Assembly: GCA_963674685.2 (NCBI GenBank)
Contig: CAXXWT010000002.1
Coordinates: 496,001 to 560,000, forward strand
DNA length: 64,000 nt
Direction: 5' to 3'
DNA from: G963674685 sp963674685
Lineage (GTDB): Bacteria; Lernaellota; Lernaellaia; JACKCT01
Part shown: in pieces, positions 35,093-43,389 of the stretch
Layout: each line of letters starts with the position of its first letter
How positions within the stretch are numbered: the stretch's first letter is position 1
Program-made: the position numbers and the translations under genes
The notes under the pieces: generated by a model
Told to the model about the DNA's origin: nothing
Databases searched by the model: none
Seen by the model: only the letters and a program-made list of their open reading frames with translations

Positions 35093-35815
35093 GCCACACA
35101 CGTCTACAGGGCCGAAGCCATGTACTTTTCGCCCGGGCACGTCATGTGTGGCACACCCGCCCTCGGGTGTGAAAGGAATGTCTTGCAACTACATTTGGTT
35201 GCAGGGCCGAAATCTACCCGCTTACTCATTCGCCTTCGCTGACGCTTCAGGCGAATTTTGCCGTGCGCGGCTTTGCCACACACGTCTACAGGGCCGAAGC
35301 CATGTACCTTTCGCCCGGGCACGTCATGTGTGGCACACCCGCCCTCGGGTGTGAAAGGAATGTCTTACAACCACATTTAGTTGCAGGGCCGATATCCACC
35401 CGCTTACTCATTCGCCTTCGTTACAACTCAGGCGAATTTGCCGTGCGCGGCTCTGTTTTAAATCACTGACCACTAACCACTCATGACCCGCTTACTCATT
35501 CGCAATCGCAAACCAAAACGGCTGACCTTGGCATGCGGGATCGCCCGAAACAGAGCCGCGAATGTCCAATCGCATCTTTGCGTTAGCAAAGATGCGATAA
35601 TGAGCGGGTGTGCCACGAATCGGCAACAAGATTTTATTTTGAAAACAAAACCGCGCATGCAACGGCGTGATCATTTCGATTATCGATGCATGACCCGCTT
35701 ACTCATTCGCCTTCGTTACAACTCAGGCGAATTTGCCGTGCGCGGCTTTTGTTTGTTTCGCCCTGCGGGCTCGCACAGGCGGTGTCGCGCTGTGCCACAC
35801 ACGATTGCAGGGCCG
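35093..35815. repeat. Mosaic palindromic repeat array, right part
   Basis: Two tandem module B copies (35,093-35,274 and 35,275-35,457) are followed by a module A copy (35,487-35,690), an ATTCGCC...GGCGAAT hairpin block and a GCCCTGCGGGCTCGCACAGGCGG...GCCACACACG start of another unit. The stretch 35,460-35,785 repeats 33,006-33,335 nearly base for base. There is no gene here. Confidence 0.85.
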
Positions 35816-35816
35816 G

Positions 35817-36024
35817 AACCCTAAACCCTAAACCCTGGACCCTTGCCTCAAATCCGCGAAACGCTTATCGAAATAGAATTGAACCTGAAAAATTTCAAAG
35901 ATCTTTGGCTAGATATTATGTTGAATTGATAATTTTGCATTAGACGATAAAAAGCGGGAAAGAAAACCAATGTCACACGACTATCATCTTTTACAAATCT
36001 CAATCCATGTTCAATGTGTGAGAG
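35817..36024. other. Telomere-like CCCTAAA tract and short spacer
   Basis: AACCCTAAACCCTAAACCC (35,817-35,835), continuing into TGGACCC, closes the repeat array. The remaining spacer to the CoA-transferase stop shows no gene, RNA or terminator that I can support. Confidence 0.5.
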
Positions 36025-36789
36025 CTATCGATACAATCCGTCCGGGTCCACATCTTCGCGGAGGATGCGCAGTTCCTCATCCGTCGGCGGATCGTTTCGA
36101 TCGAGGTGTTCCGCCGCGAGAAGATCGAAGCCCGTGTTTTCTTTCACCTGCTCGATGGTCACGCCGGGATTCAACGAAAGCACCTTCATGCGCTTGGTTG
36201 CGTCGTCGAATCCCATCACGCACAAGTTCGTCACCACGCGGTAAGGACCGGTTCCCGCGGGCAGTCCCGCCTTTTCCCGCGCGCCGGGGCCGCTCAGGTA
36301 GCCGGGCGTCGTAATAAAATCGATCTTTTCGATAAAGCGCCGCGCGTCGTGGCGCATGATGGCGATGAGTTGCCAGCAAAGGCTTCCCACGTCATTGCCG
36401 CCGCCGGAGCCGGGCAGCCGCACCTTGGGCGCGTCGTGCGCGCCGATATTCGTCGAGTTGAGGTTGCCGTACGGATCGATCTGCGCGCCGCCCAAAAATC
36501 CGTATTCAATGAATCCGCGCTGCGCGGTTTCCATGATGTCGCAGATGCCCGACGCCGCGGTGGCTTTGTTGAAGGTCCGCATGTCGCCCACGGCCAGGGG
36601 GAGTTTTTCCAGAATTGCGCCGGTGCCGCCGAATTCGAAAACGGGAATCAGCGTCGGGGCGTGCATCTTCTGCGCCAGGGACGCGGCCAGCATGGGGATG
36701 CCGGTTCCGATAAACGCCGTGGCGCCGTCTTTCATCACGCGGGAGGACAGGCAGATCAGAAGCTCCGAAGGGGAATACTCATTTGCCAT
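36025..36789 (-). CDS. CoA-transferase family I, beta subunit
   Basis: A 254-residue subunit of a two-subunit family I CoA-transferase, related to glutaconate CoA-transferase GctB and the IpdB-like group. Glu52 in PVFEFGGTGAI is at the position of the catalytic glutamate of GctB-type subunits; SGGGND and GPGAREKAGLP regions follow. GGAGG precedes the ATG and only 2 nt separate it from the alpha gene, so they form one operon. The acid substrate cannot be assigned; an IpdAB-like retro-Claisen hydrolase is the main alternative. Confidence 0.88.
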   Translation of the reverse strand: MANEYSPSELLICLSSRVMKDGATAFIGTGIPMLAASLAQKMHAPTLIPVFEFGGTGAILEKLPLAVGDMRTFNKATAASGICDIMETAQRGFIEYGFLGGAQIDPYGNLNSTNIGAHDAPKVRLPGSGGGNDVGSLCWQLIAIMRHDARRFIEKIDFITTPGYLSGPGAREKAGLPAGTGPYRVVTNLCVMGFDDATKRMKVLSLNPGVTIEQVKENTGFDLLAAEHLDRNDPPTDEELRILREDVDPDGLYR

Positions 36790-36791
36790 TT

Positions 36792-37787
36792 TTATGCCTC
36801 CTTCTTTTTGATGCGCAGGGATTGCAGTTTATCCGCGCCGATTTTATCGAGCAGCGCCTTGTGATCCGGAAGGTCGTAAACCCACTGCTTCATATATGCG
36901 TCCGTATCTTCCTTGGACTTGGAAAGCTTGATGAAGTTTTTGTAATGCTCCTCGTCGCGCTCGTAGGCGCCGGCCATCTCCCCGGGCCAGGAGCCGAACG
37001 GGGCATGCACCACGCCGTCCACCAGGTAGTAGGGAATGATGGTCTTGTCCGGCCGCTCGCGGATTTCGCCCACGTCCACGATTTCCTCGGCGGAAACAAT
37101 GAGCCTCTTGGAGGCCCGGGCCATCTCGAAGGCGAAGCCGCTGATGCCGTCGATCTGGCAGTTGCCGTGTTTGTCGGCCCGCGACACGTGGATGAATCCC
37201 ACGTCCAGAATCAGCGCGGGCAAAAGGGCGACGGGCTTTTTGGTAAAGGGGCATTCGATCACCTTCGCCGCCGAGTACTTGAGCGTGTCGGTGCCCAGCA
37301 TGGAATACGTGGGTACGAAGGGCACGCCCATGGCCGCCGCCTTGAAGCGCCAGGATATGGCGCCGTTGGACCATTCCACGATGGTCTTGACCGGCCCGCC
37401 CGGTTCGCAGGCGCGGCGCGTGATGGACGACACGCCGTAGACCTCCTGGCCCATGTACGTGAAGTCGATGTGCTCCACCAGATCCGCGGCCATGAGAAGG
37501 TCCGACTCGTGCACGCCCTGGCCCGCGAGGCGAAAATGCTTTTTGCCGCTGCGCACGATGGCGCGGGTCAGGCTCATGGGCGCGCGCACGCTGCCGTACA
37601 GTTCGACGCCCAGGTATTGCCCGTCTTCGACGAATTTCTCGACGGCCTGCTCCTCGGTCATGAGCTTGTCGACGAGCGCTTTGCTCTTGTTTCGGTTCAA
37701 AGCGCGGAATTCTTCCAGATCGACCGGCTGCAGCATGGGCATAATGCCCTGGTCGAGGATGGGAATGGTTTTTTGCGTGTCCGGCAT
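36792..37787 (-). CDS. CoA-transferase family I, alpha subunit
   Basis: A 331-residue partner of the beta subunit. It shows the family I CoA-binding pattern (GQGVHESDLL, IEWSNG-like IVEWSNGAISWRFKAAAMGVPFVPTYSMLGTD, and HVSRADKHGNCQIDG). The C-terminal 60 residues (EHYKNFIKL...KLQSLRIKKKE) form a helical extension as in GctA/IpdA. AAGGGAC precedes the ATG. It leads the two-gene operon; the divergent neighbour is the OLD-like ATPase gene. Confidence 0.88.
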   Translation of the reverse strand: MPDTQKTIPILDQGIMPMLQPVDLEEFRALNRNKSKALVDKLMTEEQAVEKFVEDGQYLGVELYGSVRAPMSLTRAIVRSGKKHFRLAGQGVHESDLLMAADLVEHIDFTYMGQEVYGVSSITRRACEPGGPVKTIVEWSNGAISWRFKAAAMGVPFVPTYSMLGTDTLKYSAAKVIECPFTKKPVALLPALILDVGFIHVSRADKHGNCQIDGISGFAFEMARASKRLIVSAEEIVDVGEIRERPDKTIIPYYLVDGVVHAPFGSWPGEMAGAYERDEEHYKNFIKLSKSKEDTDAYMKQWVYDLPDHKALLDKIGADKLQSLRIKKKEA

Positions 37788-38068
37788 GCGTCGTCCCTTT
37801 CATCTTCGCGGCTCGCGGTTTTTTTTGCTTGGCGCCGCCGCGATCATCTTTCTTGAATTCTTTAATGGCAAACACGTATACGAGGCCGCTAGTTTATCCG
37901 ATTTTCAGAATCCATAAAGGGGATTGCAAAAAAAAGTATTTTCTCATTTGAAATGAGCAAAGCGCGTGTTAATGAAATGGCGATATCCAATGCAAAAGAA
38001 AATGACTTTTCAATATGGCGTCATAAGGGTATGAATAAACTCTCAACAACCGTGCCGGACGGTGGATC

Positions 38069-39826
38069 ATGCTGACCAAACTTCGCATCAGAAATTTCAA
38101 ACGCTTCGAAGATACGGAAATCGAACTGGGGCGCGCCGTCGCCTTTGTCGGCCCCAACAACTCCGGCAAGACAACCGCCCTACAGGCCCTGGCGCTGTGG
38201 GATATCGGCCTGCGCACTTGGCTTGCTAAACGAAAGAAAAGCAATCCCGCCGAGCGCGCCGGCGTGGCGGTCAACCGCCGGGACATTCTTTCCATCCCGG
38301 CCCCGGACACGCAACACTTCTGGAGAGATCTTCACGTTAGAAGCGTCAAGCGAGTCGGCGCCAAACAGGACACGCAAAATATCCGAATCGAGATCATTGT
38401 CGACGGCGTTTCGAATGACGAGAAATGGGAGTGCGGTTTGGAATTCGATTTCGCGAATTCGGAATCGATCTATTGCAGGCCGTTGCGCTTTGCTTCCAAT
38501 GAGCCGATGCAGATTCCCGCGCAGGCGTCTCAAGTTCGAGTCGCCTATTTACCGCCCATGTCCGGCCTGGCGGCGGTCGAACCCAAGCTCGAGGCGGGCC
38601 GCGTGAATGTTCTCCTCGGCGAGGGGCAAAGCGCGCAAGTCCTCAGGAATCTGTGCCACGCCATTTACACAAGCAGCGATCCCGAATCCTGGAATGCGCT
38701 CGTGGATAATATCAGGAGCATGTTCGGAGCGGAGATTCTTCCCCCCGACTACGTCGCCGAGCGCGGCGAAATCGCCATGAGCTATCGCGAAAACAACGGG
38801 GTTGTCCTGGATCTTTCATCCTCGGGCCGGGGGCTTCAGCAAACTCTGCTGTTGCTGGCTCATCTTTACGCCAATCCGAATACGGTTCTTATGCTGGATG
38901 AGCCCGACGCGCATCTGGAAATACTGCGTCAAAGGCAGATTTATCAGTTGCTTTCGGAAACGGCGCGAAAGCGCGGTTCGCAAATTGTCATTGCCAGCCA
39001 TTCGGAAGTCGTTCTCAATGAGGCCGCGGGACGTGATGTTGTTGTCGCTTTTGTCGGAAAACCACACAGACTGGATGATCGGGGAAGTCAGGTTCTCAAA
39101 TCTCTGACGAAGATAGGATTCGATCAATATGCCCAGGCCGAGCAGACGGGATGGGTTCTCTACCTGGAAGGATCAACGGACCTGGCGATCCTACAGACAT
39201 TTGCCCGAAAGTTAAATCACGAAGCTCAAAAATATCTTGAAAGACCCTTTGTAAAATACGTGTTGAACAATCCAAATACAGCCAAAGAACACTTCTATGG
39301 ATTGCAAGAAGCGAAAAATGACTTCGTTGGCGTCGCTATTTTTGATCGAATTGAAAGTCCTCTTGAAGAAAAGGAACCGCTTTCCCAAACGATGTGGAAA
39401 AAAAGAGAGTTGGAAAATTATTTTTGCACGGAAGGAGTGCTTCTGGCATACGCCGGGGGAAAGACATTTTCAGGGAAAGAGAATTTGCCGCAAACGGACA
39501 TTTTTGCCGATGTGCTGGAAAAAAAGGATTCTCAAAACAGAATTCAGATCATGAAGGAATCCATCGACAGTATCGGCGAAGCATTGAGAAAATTGAAAAA
39601 GGCCGATCCATGGGGTGATGATATTAAATCGACGGATGACTTTCTCGATCCCTTATTCGAAGAATACTATGAAAGACTTCGTCAACCGAATTTGTTGAGA
39701 AAAACAAGCTACTACACACTTGCCGAATTAATGCCAACCGATGAAATCGATCCTGAAATTTCGGAAAAACTGGATTTGATTGTCAAAGTCGCCAAAATGG
39801 CTAATCGGAACAGTGAAAGTGAATAA
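38069..39826 (+). CDS. OLD-like AAA ATPase with C-terminal TOPRIM-like region
   Basis: 585 residues. An SMC/RecF-type ABC ATPase with Walker A GPNNSGKTT (28-36), a signature-like LSSSGRGLQQ (249-258), Walker B VLMLDEPDAHLE (273-284) and a His switch IASHSEV (308-314). After it, WVLYLEGSTD (362-371) has the ExxxD spacing of a TOPRIM metal site and VAIFDRIE may supply the next acidic residue. This is the OLD-nuclease layout, a group that includes antiphage proteins such as GajA. No GajB-type helicase or reverse transcriptase is adjacent, so any defence role would be as a solitary OLD protein. Confidence 0.78.
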   Translation: MLTKLRIRNFKRFEDTEIELGRAVAFVGPNNSGKTTALQALALWDIGLRTWLAKRKKSNPAERAGVAVNRRDILSIPAPDTQHFWRDLHVRSVKRVGAKQDTQNIRIEIIVDGVSNDEKWECGLEFDFANSESIYCRPLRFASNEPMQIPAQASQVRVAYLPPMSGLAAVEPKLEAGRVNVLLGEGQSAQVLRNLCHAIYTSSDPESWNALVDNIRSMFGAEILPPDYVAERGEIAMSYRENNGVVLDLSSSGRGLQQTLLLLAHLYANPNTVLMLDEPDAHLEILRQRQIYQLLSETARKRGSQIVIASHSEVVLNEAAGRDVVVAFVGKPHRLDDRGSQVLKSLTKIGFDQYAQAEQTGWVLYLEGSTDLAILQTFARKLNHEAQKYLERPFVKYVLNNPNTAKEHFYGLQEAKNDFVGVAIFDRIESPLEEKEPLSQTMWKKRELENYFCTEGVLLAYAGGKTFSGKENLPQTDIFADVLEKKDSQNRIQIMKESIDSIGEALRKLKKADPWGDDIKSTDDFLDPLFEEYYERLRQPNLLRKTSYYTLAELMPTDEIDPEISEKLDLIVKVAKMANRNSESE

Positions 39827-39869
39827 ATGATCTTCAGGTCGGGTGCTTAAAACAATCGAAGGAGACGCC

Positions 39870-40871
39870 ATGCGCAAAGCTTTTTTCACGGCTTCGATTC
39901 TCATGATCTTTGCCCTGTGTTCATGCGGGACGTACAACTTTGAAGGGACGATGAAGGCGCAGCTTCCTTCCGTGGGCAAGCAGCCGGTTTCCCTTTTTGA
40001 ATACACGAATCCGCCGGACATGAATCCCCGCTATTACGGGAAAACCGAGAAAAAGGAATTCTATACCGTTCATGAAATCAAATGGACGGCCAAGGATTTT
40101 CCGGTCATGAAGCATCCCCACCTCAAAGGCTATTTTTACGAGCCGAAGGACCGGTCGAAAAAGCGCCCCGGGCTCGTGGTTCTTCCGCCGACGGGCGGGC
40201 CTTACGAGATCGTCAAGGATTTCGGCAAATACTTCGCGGACCGCGGTTTCGTGGTCGTGGCTCTGCGCCGCAGGGAAGCTTTTTTCAACCCGAAAAAAAG
40301 CGAGGATTACAACAGCAAGCTGATCCGGCAGGCGGTGATCGACGCGCGGCGCTCCCTGGATTATCTGGAAGCTCTGGAATACGTGGACAAGGATAAACTA
40401 TGCGTGATGGGCGTTTCGCTGGGCGGGATCATCACTGCGCTGACCATGGAAACGGATACGCGCGTTAAAGCGGCGGGGCTGGTCGTCACCGCCGGGCATC
40501 TGCCGGATATTCTCAACACCAGCGGTTACCGCACCGTCGGCGCTTACCGGAACGGCGTGATGAAGCACGCGGGCGTTACGCGCTCCGAGTTGTACGAATA
40601 CTCGAAAGGATTTTTGAAGCCTCTTGATCCGGCGACCTACGCCGACCGCCTGGATCCGGCCCGGATGATCATGATCAACGCCGCCATGGACGACATCATC
40701 CGCCGTGAAGTGGTGATGAAAACCTGGGAAAGCTACGGCAAGCCGCAACTTCATTTCGTGGCCGGCGGCCATTACACCACCATCGGTTTTTCCACGCGCG
40801 CCAACAAAAAGATTTTCAGGCATTTTGAAAATGTGCTGAAATTCGATCCCGGCGACATCGCCTGGAAGTAA
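39870..40871 (+). CDS. Alpha/beta-hydrolase lipoprotein (dienelactone-hydrolase-like)
   Basis: 333 residues. A lipobox-type signal (IFALCSC) makes it a lipoprotein; there is no Asp stalk. The hydrolase core has an HxxG-like oxyanion strand (LVVLPPTGGPYEI), the nucleophile elbow GVSLGG (near residue 183) and a late His (GGHYTT). AAGGAG precedes the ATG at 39,870. It follows the OLD-like gene by 43 bp and a strong terminator closes it. It is probably a membrane-tethered esterase or peptidase of unknown substrate. Confidence 0.8.
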   Translation: MRKAFFTASILMIFALCSCGTYNFEGTMKAQLPSVGKQPVSLFEYTNPPDMNPRYYGKTEKKEFYTVHEIKWTAKDFPVMKHPHLKGYFYEPKDRSKKRPGLVVLPPTGGPYEIVKDFGKYFADRGFVVVALRRREAFFNPKKSEDYNSKLIRQAVIDARRSLDYLEALEYVDKDKLCVMGVSLGGIITALTMETDTRVKAAGLVVTAGHLPDILNTSGYRTVGAYRNGVMKHAGVTRSELYEYSKGFLKPLDPATYADRLDPARMIMINAAMDDIIRREVVMKTWESYGKPQLHFVAGGHYTTIGFSTRANKKIFRHFENVLKFDPGDIAWK

Positions 40872-40879
40872 CAAGGCGC

Positions 40880-40931
40880 GAAAACGAAAAAGGCGCGATG
40901 CCGTCAAATCGGCTCGCGCTTTTTCGTTTTC
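40880..40931. terminator. Long bidirectional hairpin terminator
   Basis: An 18-19-bp stem (GAAAACGAAAAAGGCGCGA with TCGCGCTTTTTCGTTTTC, one bulge) gives a T-rich descending arm in both directions, directly after the alpha/beta-hydrolase stop. Confidence 0.8.
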
Positions 40932-40940
40932 AAGAACCCG

Positions 40941-40975
40941 ATAAATAAAAAAGCCCGGAAGCTTTTGCTTCCGGG
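40941..40975 (-). terminator. Rho-independent terminator of the minus-strand lipoprotein gene
   Basis: A 9-bp perfect stem CCCGGAAGC/GCTTCCGGG with a 4-nt loop is followed on the minus strand by CTTTTTTATTTAT. Confidence 0.85.
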
Positions 40976-41003
40976 AGAGAAAGGAGGGAACCAGCTATGA
41001 TTC

Positions 41004-42008
41004 TTAGAAGTTAACGTCGTAGACGTTAACTTCGGCGATGACTTCCACTTTGAAGGATTCGATGTTGACCTGGACGCCGCCGTCGGAGGTGATGATCATT
41101 TTTCCTTCGACCGACCTTGCGTCTTCCATCATGTCTTTCACGTATCCTTTGAGGGTCTTGAGGCCCTGCGGGGCGACGAGTCCGCTTTCGGCCAAGATGC
41201 TGTCGCCGGGTTCAACCCAGGCGTCGATGATCACGTGATCTTCGATGTTCAGTTCTTCGTCGCTGCCGCCGACCATCCAGACAACGCGCGCCGGGAAGGA
41301 GCCTTCGTTGGTGAAGCGGCCGGAGACTCCGACGCTGACGATGTCTTCGAGTTTCTGCTTTTTGCTGCCCAGCGCGATCGGGGGAAGAGCTTTTTCCCGC
41401 AGGAAGGTCGGGCTGGCGCTGAGGTTCAGGTAGTTCACGGCGATGGATTCGGTGTAGACGCCTTCGCTGTAGAGGAAGACGTGGAAGACTTCGCGGCTGG
41501 GATAGTTCAGGATGTAGTTCAGGATGTTTTCTTCGACTTCTTCGGGAGTCTGATCGAATCCTTCCGATCCGCTGAAGGCGAACTTTTCGCCGGCGCCGAT
41601 GGCGAAGGAGCCGATCAGTTGGGATTCGTTTTCGGCGGGTTCTTCATTGGGCGCGAAGAAGATGTAAGCGCGGCCTTCGTTGTCGCTATTGTTCTGGATG
41701 CTGCCGACCAGTTCCAGCGTCACGTTTTCCAGGCCCAGGAAGATGGCCGAAAGAGGATCCTGCATGTTCGACAGAGCCACGCGATTGACTTCCTGGACGT
41801 TCAGGCTGGAGATGGTCGTGTTTTCAACCAGTTTCAAAACGGCGGCGCCTTGGCCCGTGTCGCCGCTGTAGAAGCTGGAAGAGTAGTCAAATTCTTTGAC
41901 CGTGTAGTTGTCGATTTGATCTTCGATGAAATCGCATCCGGCCCCGGCGATTACCAGGACTAACAGCGCGGCCAGCATCGAGTTTTTGATTTTGCTTGCG
42001 TTTGTCAT
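41004..42008 (-). CDS. Predicted lipoprotein of unknown function
   Basis: 334 residues. The signal peptide ends IAGAGC (lipobox), followed by DFIEDQIDN. The rest is beta-rich with no motif that I recognise, except repeated strand-turn patterns suggestive of two or three Ig-like or LEA-like sandwiches. AAGGAG precedes the ATG at 42,008; the longer frame from 42,125 lacks a signal. It has its own terminator and a divergent promoter region shared with the amidohydrolase gene. Confidence 0.65.
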   Translation of the reverse strand: MTNASKIKNSMLAALLVLVIAGAGCDFIEDQIDNYTVKEFDYSSSFYSGDTGQGAAVLKLVENTTISSLNVQEVNRVALSNMQDPLSAIFLGLENVTLELVGSIQNNSDNEGRAYIFFAPNEEPAENESQLIGSFAIGAGEKFAFSGSEGFDQTPEEVEENILNYILNYPSREVFHVFLYSEGVYTESIAVNYLNLSASPTFLREKALPPIALGSKKQKLEDIVSVGVSGRFTNEGSFPARVVWMVGGSDEELNIEDHVIIDAWVEPGDSILAESGLVAPQGLKTLKGYVKDMMEDARSVEGKMIITSDGGVQVNIESFKVEVIAEVNVYDVNF

Positions 42009-42500
42009 CGTTCCGCTCCTTGCATTGAATTTCATGAGATCGTTTACGGAAGTAGGATTGAGCAACAGGCGTGCCAAAGTCGCGGCGTTGGCCCTTGAAT
42101 GAGGCGCGACATCGCTTTGAGGCAAGCGCGAAATCCAATTTCAGCCTAATGAGCGATGGCGATAACTCATTGAAATATAAGAGATATTTACGACTCAGAC
42201 AGTTTTGCGAAAAGGCGAAAAAGCTGAAAATATTAGTGCGCAATAACACGAATAATGAGGCGCAAACAGGACGTTTTGCGTGGCGGGGATAGAATCGACA
42301 ATGCTGCCGGCTCAAAATCGCTTTACGAAATGTAACGACCCCTGTAGAAAAGGAATACTCTTTATTAAGGTTCTTCGAGGATTGCCGAAATTAACCAATG
42401 AAATCCTGCGTATTCCCGTTATCTTTCCTTGACATCCATGCATTGAAGCGAGACAATCCATAAAAGGGGCACAGTTAATAATCCAAATAGGAGTCTGTTT
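42009..42500. other. Divergent intergenic region
   Basis: No gene is supported in this AT-richer 490-bp gap. It holds a sigma70-type promoter at 42,429-42,457 facing the amidohydrolase gene, and the upstream region of the lipoprotein gene on the other strand. Confidence 0.5.
42429..42457 (+). promoter_or_regulatory. Sigma70-type promoter of the amidohydrolase gene
   Basis: A perfect TTGACA (42,429-42,434), a 17-bp spacer and GACAAT (42,452-42,457) lie 43 bp before the ATG. Confidence 0.65.
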
Positions 42501-43316
42501 ATGGAGATACTTGACTTTCGTGTTCGTCCCCGCACGGAGTGGTACTATCGCAATCTCGTTCCCAAACCCATCCCCGAATTCGAACGCTATTGCTCCCTCT
42601 ATCACGGCCATCCCCGATTCGGCATAGCATCCTTCGAGCAATCCATCGAAGACATGGCCGAATTCGGCATTACGAAAGGTTTGATCTTTTCCGACGATGC
42701 GCCGGGCAATGAGATCGTGGCCGAGACATGCAAGAAATATTCGAACTACGTGGGTCTGGCGGCGGTGCGCCCGGATCACGACGGCGTCACGGAATCAGTC
42801 AAAAATCTCCGCCATGCCTTTGAGGATCTCGGCCTGCGTGGTCTGAATATCAATCCCTACATCACGGGGATTTATCCGACGGATGCGGTGAACTATCCGC
42901 TCTATACGCTGTGCGACGAGCTGGACCGCTGCATCGTGAATCATACCTCGGTGCATTACAATCCGCTCAAGAGCATCGATTTCGGCAATCCGCGCTACAT
43001 CGACCAGGTGGCGGTGGATTTCCCGAAGCTGAAAATCGTCATGGCCCACGCCGGTTACGGTTTCGGCGAACTGGCCCTCATGATCGCCAACCGGCACGAG
43101 AACGTCTATATCGATTTCACCGGGCTGCATCCCCGGATCGTCCCCAAGGAAATGATCCGCATGATCAACAGCCATCTGCGGCATAAAGCCATTTTCGGCA
43201 CGAACTATCCCTGCCTGGATTACAACGTGGTCGAAGAATGGAAGAAGGTCGTGGATGAAAAGATACAGCCACATTTCTTCTACAAAAACGCCGCGCACGT
43301 TTTGGGAATCGAATAA
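42501..43316 (+). CDS. Amidohydrolase-2-like TIM-barrel protein
   Basis: A 271-residue amidohydrolase_2 family protein (decarboxylases or hydrolases with a metal-dependent TIM barrel). It has the internal GLRGLNINPYITG strand, VNHTSVHY, a conserved MAHAGYGFGE (His near 180) and FGTNYPC near 236, close to the usual barrel-end Asp (here Asn-Tyr-Pro). The usual N-terminal HxH is replaced by FRVR, so it may not be metal-active in the standard way. AGGAG is well placed. The acyltransferase-like gene lies 73 bp downstream, perhaps in one operon. Confidence 0.78.
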   Translation: MEILDFRVRPRTEWYYRNLVPKPIPEFERYCSLYHGHPRFGIASFEQSIEDMAEFGITKGLIFSDDAPGNEIVAETCKKYSNYVGLAAVRPDHDGVTESVKNLRHAFEDLGLRGLNINPYITGIYPTDAVNYPLYTLCDELDRCIVNHTSVHYNPLKSIDFGNPRYIDQVAVDFPKLKIVMAHAGYGFGELALMIANRHENVYIDFTGLHPRIVPKEMIRMINSHLRHKAIFGTNYPCLDYNVVEEWKKVVDEKIQPHFFYKNAAHVLGIE

Positions 43317-43389
43317 CTTAAGATAAACTGTCAAGGTTAAGCGGGAGAACCGATAGGAGGTCTCCGTCGCCGTTTACTTTTCACACAAG

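Noticed and set aside
32379..35815. CRISPR-like array from the repeated modules
   Set aside because: Repeat units are long (about 180-205 bp), contain internal palindromes and lie in mixed order without uniform spacers; no cas gene is near.
35817..35843. A true telomere or linear replicon end from the CCCTAAA tract
   Set aside because: Only three units, flanked by ordinary chromosomal genes on both sides; bacterial linear replicons do not use this repeat.
36783..37856. 357-codon plus-strand frame opposite the CoA-transferase genes
   Set aside because: Shadow of the clearly homologous alpha subunit.
38069..39826. Complete Gabija-type system
   Set aside because: Only a GajA-like protein is present; no UvrD-like GajB is adjacent (the neighbours are a lipoprotein hydrolase and CoA-transferase genes).
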